Position numbers and translations under genes: made by a program
The notes under the pieces: generated by a model
Seen by the model: the letters and a program-made list of their open reading frames with translations, nothing else
Told to the model about the DNA's origin: nothing
Database searches by the model: none
Source: Psychrobacter sp. FME13
Lineage (GTDB): Bacteria > Pseudomonadota > Gammaproteobacteria > Pseudomonadales > Moraxellaceae
NCBI RefSeq assembly: GCF_014861395.1
Contig: NZ_RRYV01000014.1
Location: 1-41,362 of the forward strand
DNA length: 41,362 nt
Direction of reading: 5' to 3'
In this document: piece after piece, positions 19,717-26,612 of the stretch
Layout of the letters: every line of letters starts with the position of its first letter
Numbering within the stretch: position 1 is the stretch's first letter

Positions 19717-19852
19717 TGTCAATTCCAACAATAGCTGTCATAATTAGAGCATTTTTTTTAGCCTGAAGCATATTGCTACCTAGAATAAATGTCATATATT
19801 ACCAGTAATAGCTGTCATAAACTTACAAATTACCAGAAATAGGTGTCATAAT
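19717..19852 (+). repeat. Transposon left end with three or four TnsB-binding-type repeats
   Basis: Three related copies in the same orientation: CAACAATAGCTGTCATAATT (19727-19746), ACCAGTAATAGCTGTCATAA (19801-19820) and ACCAGAAATAGGTGTCATAA (19832-19851). A fourth, weaker copy is at about 19780-19799 (AGAATAAATGTCATA). Their layout and ACAATA...TCATAA core resemble the GACAATAAAG sites of Tn7 ends. The third copy includes the AGGTG ribosome site of tnsA and touches its ATG, so TnsB binding may repress the operon. Confidence 0.8.
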
Positions 19853-20498
19853 GTTCAAACATCAAACTCGTAAGATAAAACCGACTAGACGCAGTGTTTC
19901 AGGTGTCATTTCTTACAAGAAAAAGCCACTTGCTTACGAATCGACTTTAGAAAGAGATTTTATCATCTATCATGCTTTTCGAGAGGACGTTAAGAACATA
20001 ACCCCTCAGCCTGTGAAAATACCTTTTACTAAAAATGGTAGAACCTATCATTACACGCCTGACTACTATGTGGAACTAGATGCCAAATTAGGTAAGTCTT
20101 TTATTGCAGAGGTTAAGCCAAAAAGTGAGTGGAAACTAAACTGGCGGGACTGGTCTGATAAGTGGAAAGCAGCTAAGCGATACTGCAAAGAAAAAGGTGT
20201 TAGGTTCATCATATTCGATGAGGATAGGATTAGACATGAGGCTCTTGAAAATATCAACTTTCTGAGGGCTTATGAGTCCTTAAGCGTAAGTAAGGAAGAG
20301 ATTGAAGTAATACTTGCTGATATCGAGCAACGTGGTATTACCACTGTTGACTACATCTTGGCGAGATACTTCAAATCAGCACTTTATCGGCCTGATGGAC
20401 ATGCACTAGTTTGGCACTTAATGGCAAATAAGCAAATCGGGTTTGATGTTTGGAGCGACGTTCGAGATCTGCAAATGGAGGTCTGGCATGTTGAATAA
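19851..20498 (+). CDS. tnsA: TnsA-family endonuclease (TniC of Tn6022-type elements)
   Basis: A 215-residue restriction-like endonuclease that cuts the 5' ends of a Tn7-like element so it can move by cut-and-paste. The PD-(D/E)XK core is visible: Glu30/Glu34 in YESTLERDF, Asp71 in YTPDYYVE and Glu87-Val-Lys89 in FIAEVKPKSEW. The C-terminal half is the TnsA winged-helix part that contacts TnsC (KEKGVRFIIFDEDRIR and following). The length is shorter than Tn7 TnsA (273) but usual for Tn6022-type TniC. The ribosome site AGGTG lies inside the third terminal repeat. It overlaps tnsB by 11 nt. Confidence 0.9.
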   Translation: MFKHQTRKIKPTRRSVSGVISYKKKPLAYESTLERDFIIYHAFREDVKNITPQPVKIPFTKNGRTYHYTPDYYVELDAKLGKSFIAEVKPKSEWKLNWRDWSDKWKAAKRYCKEKGVRFIIFDEDRIRHEALENINFLRAYESLSVSKEEIEVILADIEQRGITTVDYILARYFKSALYRPDGHALVWHLMANKQIGFDVWSDVRDLQMEVWHVE

Positions 20499-22503
20499 TG
20501 AAGTAGTAACCAAACCAATAGGGTTAAGAATGAGCACTCATTTCGATACCAGTAGTCCATATAGTCGTGATCATATTCAAATGGTGCTTGGTGGCATTTA
20601 TCGTAATAAAAGCGATGACGATGAATATCAGCTTATCGAATACCTTGATGACTTAAATCAGGCGGTGTTTAAAAACTTAAAAACACTGAGCAATCAGGTT
20701 TTATCCATCCATGACTTTGATAATGTAACTGATGGTGCAAATACTTCGTTTGTCATTGACCTTAATGACATTGGTGATGATGAGTGGCAAGAAGCTCAAA
20801 AGAAGTACCTAGCTATTACCCCACTCATTTTGGAAGACGACTGGTATGGTGAGGATCACTATCGAGGTGAGCAAGGCTATATAAGAAGAGCCGAGGAAGT
20901 AGGTGTTTCCACTCGTACTCTTAGACGATGGGTTGATTCTTATCAATCAACAGGATCAATCGGCTCTTTAATTGACCAAAAAAGAGGGTGGAGAAAAGGG
21001 GCTAAACGTCTAGATGACAATATAGAAAACATCATTGGCGATGTCATTAATGACTTCTACCTTACGGTTCAAAGACCTAATGTACAGGCTACTATCAGAG
21101 AGATCTTTAGGCGTTGTCACTTAGAGGGGATCGATAAACCTAGTAAGAATACCATCCGTAACCGTATCAGCGAGATTAAAGAAAAAGACTTATTGCGCGG
21201 TCGTGGTCAAAGAAAGCGTGCTAAACAAAAATTTACCCCTAAAGCAGGGCAATTTCCTGATGCCAAATACCCTCTTAGTGTTATTCAGATAGACCATACA
21301 CCAGTAGATTTAATATTGGTTGATGACAAGCATAGAAAGCCTATTGGTAGGCCATTCATTACAGTGGCTATTGATGTTTATAGTCGCATGGTCACAGGCT
21401 ACTACATATCATTAGATGCACCCTCTGTTACCTCAGTGAGCATGTGCATCTCACGAAGTATTTTACCAAAAGATGAGTTGTTGCTTGAGTTTGGATTATC
21501 CGATGTGAAATGGAATGTCTTTGGTGTGCCAAAGAAAATTCATGTTGATAATGGATCGGATTTTAGAGCGCAAAGCTTGCAAAAATCTTGCGCCTTTCAT
21601 GGTATTAATCTTGAATTTAGACCAGTAGCAAGACCTGAGTACGGTGGTCATATTGAGCGATTGATTGGCACTATGATGAAGCGTGTTCATGAATTGCCGG
21701 GCACTACATTCTCTAATATCAAAGAAAAAGACGAATACAACTCTGAAAAGCATGCCAGTTTGACCTTGCATGAGTTTGAAACGTGGTTTCTTACCTATGT
21801 CACAATGGATTATCACGAAAGCATACATTCAAGTATTGATCGCAGCCCTAAAGAACAATGGCGTATCGGTATATATGGTGATGGCTTTGAGAGTGGTGTT
21901 GGGTTGCCATCCATTCCATCAGACCCTCATACACTGGTACTAGATTTTATGCCTAGTATTGATCGTACCATTCAAAGAAATGGCGCAACAATAGATGGCT
22001 TGCAGTATTACGATGCTTGTTTAAACAACTTCATTAATCATACGGACGATAATGGTAATAAGACTAAATTTATCTTTAGACAAGATCCGAGGGATATTAC
22101 TCGAATATGGTTTTATGACCCTGAGTTACTACAATACTTTCCTGTGCCGCTGGCAAATCAAGTTCTGCCACCTATTAGCCTTTGGGAATATAAGAGTATT
22201 TATAAACAAGTTAAGCAGGAGTCAGGAACCGTTAACGAGGCGCTGATATACCAAGCATTACAAGACATGCAAACCCTAGTTGATGAGTCTAAAAGTGCAA
22301 CAAAAAAAATGCGTAGAAGTGAGCAGCGTAAAAAAGCCCACATTAAATCGCAGGTAATGTATGAGCAGTTGAAAACAGACGAGAGTGAAGAGGTAGTTGT
22401 ATTAAATGATTTGCCCGAATCAACTAGGGTTTTAAGTAAAAGCGTAAACCTTGATGAGTCTGATGACAACGATGACGACCTATACTTTGAGGATATTGAC
22501 TGA
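20488..22503 (+). CDS. tnsB: TnsB-family DDE transposase (TniA)
   Basis: The transposase binds the ends and does strand transfer. I place the start at ATG 20488, which has TGGAGGT eight bases upstream; an earlier in-frame TTG/ATG lies inside tnsA. This gives 671 residues. An N-terminal helix-turn-helix region (VGVSTRTLRRWVDSYQSTGS) is followed by the retroviral-integrase-type core with Asp269 (VIQIDHTP), Asp354 (HVDNGSDF) and Glu390 (GGHIERLIG), then a Mu-like beta-barrel. The last ~80 residues are charged, with a strongly acidic end (DESDDNDDDLYFED), likely the TnsC-contact tail. It overlaps tnsC by one base (TGATG). Confidence 0.94.
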   Translation: MLNNEVVTKPIGLRMSTHFDTSSPYSRDHIQMVLGGIYRNKSDDDEYQLIEYLDDLNQAVFKNLKTLSNQVLSIHDFDNVTDGANTSFVIDLNDIGDDEWQEAQKKYLAITPLILEDDWYGEDHYRGEQGYIRRAEEVGVSTRTLRRWVDSYQSTGSIGSLIDQKRGWRKGAKRLDDNIENIIGDVINDFYLTVQRPNVQATIREIFRRCHLEGIDKPSKNTIRNRISEIKEKDLLRGRGQRKRAKQKFTPKAGQFPDAKYPLSVIQIDHTPVDLILVDDKHRKPIGRPFITVAIDVYSRMVTGYYISLDAPSVTSVSMCISRSILPKDELLLEFGLSDVKWNVFGVPKKIHVDNGSDFRAQSLQKSCAFHGINLEFRPVARPEYGGHIERLIGTMMKRVHELPGTTFSNIKEKDEYNSEKHASLTLHEFETWFLTYVTMDYHESIHSSIDRSPKEQWRIGIYGDGFESGVGLPSIPSDPHTLVLDFMPSIDRTIQRNGATIDGLQYYDACLNNFINHTDDNGNKTKFIFRQDPRDITRIWFYDPELLQYFPVPLANQVLPPISLWEYKSIYKQVKQESGTVNEALIYQALQDMQTLVDESKSATKKMRRSEQRKKAHIKSQVMYEQLKTDESEEVVVLNDLPESTRVLSKSVNLDESDDNDDDLYFEDID

Positions 22504-23396
22504 TGAGCGAATCTCTATATACCCACATTCATGAGAAGTTTAGGCATATCGCTCATCTACCCGATAAACAGAGGATCGAATTTATCTATTCTCCAAGATG
22601 GGTAGGTTACAGCACTGCTAATGAGATTATTGATGTTATGCAGGGGCTGATGAATCATGTAAAGCAGCATCGTATGCCAAACTTGCTACTTATTGGTGAT
22701 TCCAATAATGGCAAAACCACAATCATAAACCGTTTTTATGACAAGTTTGGAGATAACTATACGGCTGATGAGGAATTAATCATTCCTCTGATCAAAATAC
22801 AAGCACCTCCAACTGCCAGTGAGAAGGATTTGTATATCTCTATTATTGAAGCGTTTCAGTTACCATACAGACCCACCGATGCTGCTAGTAAATTGAGATA
22901 CCAAGTTGTTAACGCCTTTAGACACACCAACGTCAAAATGCTCATTATCGATGAAGTCCACTCAATGCTCACGGGTACTGCTAGACAGCAACGAGCCATC
23001 ATGAATGTCATTAAATTCTTATGCAACGAGCTACTCATGCCTATCGTGCTATGTGGCACTAAAGACGCTATTCGCATTCTACATACTGATCCGCAACACG
23101 CCAGTCGCTTCGATGTAGCTGAACTGTCTTTGTGGCGCAACGATAAAGAGTTTAAACGTCTGGTTGGTAGTTTTGAGAAGATTTTACCGCTTAAAAGGCC
23201 CTCTAAACTTATTGAGACTGAAAAAGTCAATCTAATATACAGCATTAGCACAGGCAACCTTGGTGATGTTAAGCGCTTAATTAATGATTGTGCTATTAGC
23301 GCTATTGAATCAGGTGAAGAAGAAATTACCGTTGAGAACATTAGGGGTAAGTCATGTTTAAAACCAACCAAGGGGCTACGCAAAATTATTGGGTAA
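22503..23396 (+). CDS. tnsC: TnsC-family AAA+ ATPase (TniB)
   Basis: A 297-residue regulator ATPase that links the target selector to the transposase. It shows Walker A GDSNNGKTT (residues ~65-73), Walker B MLIIDEVHSML (Asp150/Glu151), a sensor-like VLCGTKDAI and the arginine-rich lid after RNDKEFKRLVGSFEKILPL. The length matches TniB-type proteins and is much shorter than Tn7 TnsC (555), as usual in Tn6022/Tn5053-like elements. It overlaps the transposase stop by one base and tniQ by 43 nt, suggesting translational coupling and a fixed protein ratio. Confidence 0.93.
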   Translation: MSESLYTHIHEKFRHIAHLPDKQRIEFIYSPRWVGYSTANEIIDVMQGLMNHVKQHRMPNLLLIGDSNNGKTTIINRFYDKFGDNYTADEELIIPLIKIQAPPTASEKDLYISIIEAFQLPYRPTDAASKLRYQVVNAFRHTNVKMLIIDEVHSMLTGTARQQRAIMNVIKFLCNELLMPIVLCGTKDAIRILHTDPQHASRFDVAELSLWRNDKEFKRLVGSFEKILPLKRPSKLIETEKVNLIYSISTGNLGDVKRLINDCAISAIESGEEEITVENIRGKSCLKPTKGLRKIIG

Positions 23397-24511
23397 AACC
23401 ACTAACTTTTGCCACACCTTTTTTATATGGTGAGAGCTTAACGTCATGGTTGGTACGCGCCGCGCTTAAGCATGGCTGTAGTCCTTTGACCTTTACTTAC
23501 TATTATTGGCCCCAGTATCGGATATGGACGTATGACGCTGATAAAGGCTTTAATCATTTTGACGAGCAAATAATTTCTGATATAGCGGTGCTAACAGGTC
23601 ATAACGTCGATACTTTTGATGATCAGATACTCATTGATTTCTCAAAGGACACATCCGTTGTATTAGATAAAAAAACACCCTTACAATGGACAGCACCTTT
23701 ATCAAAACGCAACCGCTATTCGAGACTAGGCTATCCTTATTGCCCTGATTGCATGGAGGACGATAAGGAGGCTTACCTTAAATTGCAGTGGCGCTTCACA
23801 TGGTCTGTCTGCTGCGCTAAGCATAAGACATTTCTACAAGTAGACTGTGGACACTGTAATCAGCCCTACCAACCCCAGCTTTTAAGCCCAGAGCAGCAGT
23901 TTATCAATCGCTGTCATGCCTGTTATGATAAGTTGGATCAAGCTATATCAGGTATTAAGCCAAGCGAAACTCTTTATGAGTTTCAGAAGCTTGCGGATCA
24001 GGCCTTTTTTAGCAAGCAAGGCATTGTTTTAGGGCAAGTGGTTAGCATGTGTCAGTGGTTTGAGTACCTGTTATTTTTAATTAATCTGATTAGACGAGGA
24101 CTGAAAAACCCTAACTATATGTTTGGCAAGCTTATCGCTGCATTAGGAATTGATACTACTACACTATCCCTACCTAAAACAGCGCTTAGGTTTGACTACC
24201 TACCAGTTGATGAGAGAACAGTACTACTTGAATGCGCCTATCACTTACTACAGGTAGATACTGATAATTGGATCAAGGTCTGCTTAGATCTTGATATCAC
24301 CCAAAATAGCTTTCAGTGGTCGAAAAGTACAATTACCCCTAAAGCTTTTAGTGATGTATATGATCAACTCCATAGAGTACCTACACGGCGGTATGAGGTG
24401 CAGTCAGAAGATATAAAGCCTGCCTCACCTGAAGTTGTGATGGCGTCATGGAATAGACTCAAGCGAAAGATGCAGATGAGGGAGAATTATGATAAACATA
24501 AAAAAAGCTAA
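23354..24511 (+). CDS. tniQ: TniQ/TnsD-family targeting protein
   Basis: A 385-residue TniQ protein. The N-terminal FATPFLYGESLTSWLVRAAL is the family opening (F.GESL.SWL.R). It is followed by a zinc-ribbon with YPYCPDCMEDD, CCAKHKTFL and CGHCNQPYQP, plus CHACY. TniQ proteins recruit TnsC to the target, directly or through another DNA-binding factor. It begins inside tnsC at ATG 23354, with AGGGGT upstream, and overlaps the next gene by 23 nt. It is shorter than Tn7 TnsD (508), so it may lack its own site-specific DNA-binding part and depend on the downstream zinc-ribbon protein. Confidence 0.9.
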   Translation: MFKTNQGATQNYWVKPLTFATPFLYGESLTSWLVRAALKHGCSPLTFTYYYWPQYRIWTYDADKGFNHFDEQIISDIAVLTGHNVDTFDDQILIDFSKDTSVVLDKKTPLQWTAPLSKRNRYSRLGYPYCPDCMEDDKEAYLKLQWRFTWSVCCAKHKTFLQVDCGHCNQPYQPQLLSPEQQFINRCHACYDKLDQAISGIKPSETLYEFQKLADQAFFSKQGIVLGQVVSMCQWFEYLLFLINLIRRGLKNPNYMFGKLIAALGIDTTTLSLPKTALRFDYLPVDERTVLLECAYHLLQVDTDNWIKVCLDLDITQNSFQWSKSTITPKAFSDVYDQLHRVPTRRYEVQSEDIKPASPEVVMASWNRLKRKMQMRENYDKHKKS

Positions 24512-25919
24512 GCATCGATGCGACTCCTGCGGTAATAAAGATGTTGAAATAAAAAGACGCTATAAAAACGATACTTACTGCGCGAATTGTTATCGGATAT
24601 GGTTTATCAGAAAGCCTTGCAGTCAGTGCGGCGAGATAAATCGTCTGCACAAAAAAGAGGCTTTTGCCGTCTGTCGCGCTTGCCGTATGAATCAGCCTTG
24701 CACTCGTTGTGGTGGCGAGGCGGTTAAGGATGGAGCCAATACGGAATACGGGCGGGTGTGCCAAACCTGTTATCAGGGCTATTTTAAGACCAAAAAACAG
24801 TGTTTTGAGTGCGGTAAGTTTGAAAGAGGGGTTTGTAGCTATTCAAAGTTGTCTCATGATCATGGGGTATGCGTAAGCTGCTACCAAAGTCATTTTAGAG
24901 AAACTTGTCCTCTTTGTCACAAATATAGAGAGCTTGTCACTACTGATACAGGTGTTATGTGTCGCAAATGCCATGAGTTCGGTGAGATACCCTGCAAGAG
25001 TTGCCATAAGCTTATGCCTGCTGGTATGGGTAAAAAATGTGATAGTTGTTATTGGTCACAGAGACTCAAGCATGAGGCCGAGATTAATACTTATCTTTTG
25101 ACTGATGGTGTGATGAGACAAGCTTACACTGCTTTCACAATATGGTTTGAGGCTGAGCTTGATAGCAAGACTGCTGCGCTTAAACATCATAACTATATCG
25201 ATTTCTTTGTTCGCTGTGATGGGTTATGGGGCGTGATACCCGATTATGAATCATTGGTGAATGAGTTTAAGCCTAATGGTCTGCGTAAGTATCTAACAGC
25301 ACTACGATGGCTGATCAAGACCAAGCAAGTTGTAGTAGACCCTAAGATTAAAAATCAGATTGTAGAGGAGGAGCGTATTGTTAGTCTTTTGGCTAAACTT
25401 GATGGTGATGCACCTCGCTGCATCAGTGAATACCATACATACTTAGAGCAGAAACTACTCAATGGCAAAACATCGCTTAAATCAGTCAGGTTGGCCTTGC
25501 AGCCTGCAATAGACCTATGTACTCAATTTAGACTTGAAGGCTCAAATACGCCAAATCAGGAACAAATAGACGGGTATTTGTTGATTAAGCAAGGTCAACG
25601 TAATGCGCTTTATGGTTTCGTGATGTTTTTGAATAAAAAATGTGGGTCAAGCTTAGTTTGTGTAAAACCCTCTAGAGATGCGGTTTTAAAAGCCAATCGA
25701 AGTGAGATCGAAAGGCAACTGATGGCGCTCAATAATCAGTCTAAGCCATTATCGGACAAAGATCAGTTAATATGGTTGCAGCTTGGTATGGCGTATTTTC
25801 ACAATACTCAAATTAGTCTTAAGACATTAGCAACCATAACTATAAAACATGGAGGCGACGAAATGAATATTTTAACTTATAAAAAGCAAGACTATTGGAT
25901 ACCAAAATATATAGCTTGA
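24489..25919 (+). CDS. Zinc-ribbon array protein with degenerate tyrosine-recombinase-like region (TnsF/TniE-like target selector)
   Basis: A 476-residue protein, fifth gene of the transposition operon, overlapping tniQ by 23 nt. Residues 11-187 hold twelve CxxC motifs (CDSC, CANC, CSQC, CRAC, CTRC, CQTC, CFEC, CVSC, CPLC, CRKC, CKSC, CDSC), enough for six zinc ribbons. Residues ~330-430 look like the core-binding domain of tyrosine recombinases (KTSLKSVRLALQPAIDLCTQ, RNALYGFVMFLNKKCGSSL). The catalytic part is short and lacks any R...HxxR...Y set. Tn6022-like elements are known to use TnsF, with an inactivated tyrosine recombinase domain, to find comM; by position and layout this is its counterpart. 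Here the element sits in guaD. Confidence 0.72.
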   Translation: MINIKKAKHRCDSCGNKDVEIKRRYKNDTYCANCYRIWFIRKPCSQCGEINRLHKKEAFAVCRACRMNQPCTRCGGEAVKDGANTEYGRVCQTCYQGYFKTKKQCFECGKFERGVCSYSKLSHDHGVCVSCYQSHFRETCPLCHKYRELVTTDTGVMCRKCHEFGEIPCKSCHKLMPAGMGKKCDSCYWSQRLKHEAEINTYLLTDGVMRQAYTAFTIWFEAELDSKTAALKHHNYIDFFVRCDGLWGVIPDYESLVNEFKPNGLRKYLTALRWLIKTKQVVVDPKIKNQIVEEERIVSLLAKLDGDAPRCISEYHTYLEQKLLNGKTSLKSVRLALQPAIDLCTQFRLEGSNTPNQEQIDGYLLIKQGQRNALYGFVMFLNKKCGSSLVCVKPSRDAVLKANRSEIERQLMALNNQSKPLSDKDQLIWLQLGMAYFHNTQISLKTLATITIKHGGDEMNILTYKKQDYWIPKYIA

Positions 25920-26013
25920 GTCTAAAGCTAAAACCCTGACTAGGTACTAATATAATATAAGTATGATAATACTACTGGATAGAACAAAAAATTATGTAGA
26001 AAAAACGGCCTCG

Positions 26014-26522
26014 AAAAGTAAGTTTGAATGGACGGAAAGCACTTGAAATTCTATGACTGGATGTACAAAAGTGCCAGCAGGATGTAAATATTGCTATGCT
26101 GAAGTTATGGCTAAAAAATTAAAGGCGATGGGAACCCTTCTTTTTTTGGAAAGCAAGTGCCTAAAAATGCGTGGCTAGGTGTGTCGGTAGAAAATGAAAA
26201 ACCTGATGTACCACGTATAGACCATTTAAGGCGTGTTGATGCTACCATTCGATTCTTATCTGCTGAACCACTACTTGAAAATGTAGTGCAACTAAATCTC
26301 GAAGACATACATTGGGTAATCGCAGGTGGTGAGTCAGGAGCAAAAACTCGCCCTATGAATAAAGAGTGGGCTGAATCTATCCAATTACAATGCTAAGTGG
26401 CGGATATTGCATTTTTCTTTAAGCAATGGGGTGGTTGGGGAGCAGACAGTGTTAAACGGTCTAAACAGTTCAATGGTAGAGAGCTAAATGGAAGGACTTG
26501 GGATGGAATGCCTAAATTATAA
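26014..26522 (+). pseudogene. DUF5131 (phage Gp37/Gp68-like) family gene, decayed
   Basis: Translated pieces match DUF5131 proteins: KSKFEWTEST, stop, NSMTGCTKVPAGCKYCYAEV; then, in another frame, KNAWLGVSVENE, RIDHLRRVDATIRFLSAEPL and DIHWVIAGGESGAKTRPM; then a stop followed by [12 protein letters not shown]. Lesions are a TGA in place of the expected Trp codon of WN.MTGC, loss of a middle segment with a frameshift near 26130-26150, and a TAA at 26394-26396. The CxxGCxxCY motif is that of radical-SAM-like members. Family genes often occur in phages and defence islands beside a three-Cys-motif partner, which is absent here. The flanking ~95 bp on each side show nothing gene-like. Confidence 0.78.
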
Positions 26523-26612
26523 ATTTAACCAGCATTAATCGACAATCTATATCAACAATAGTACAATCCAAGCACTACAGATACTATCTAACCAACTATT
26601 AAGGACACTCCC

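Larger units (their letters stand above)
19717..25919 (+). mobile_element. Tn7-like (Tn6022-like) transposon: left end and transposition genes
   Basis: The element begins at 19717 with TGTC, has repeated TnsB-type sites over 135 bp, then five overlapping genes: tnsA, tnsB, tnsC, tniQ and a zinc-ribbon/degenerate integrase protein. This order matches the tniC-tniA-tniB-tniD-tniE set of the AbaR/Tn6022 group of Acinetobacter. It is inserted in guaD rather than the usual comM. The other end was not found up to 41362: no inverted copy of the terminal repeats and no GTAGG/CCTAC target duplication next to such a copy. The cargo may therefore run to or past the window edge. Coordinates given cover only the part that is certain. 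Confidence 0.85.

Noticed and set aside
19717..19731. A TTG at 19731 as the start of a 120-residue gene on the minus strand
   Set aside because: The first few codons come from the transposon end; the rest is the guaD C-terminus.
26550..26565. CAACAATAG identical to part of the transposon end repeat
   Set aside because: Only nine bases match and the TGTCATAA half is absent; it is also in the wrong orientation for the other end.
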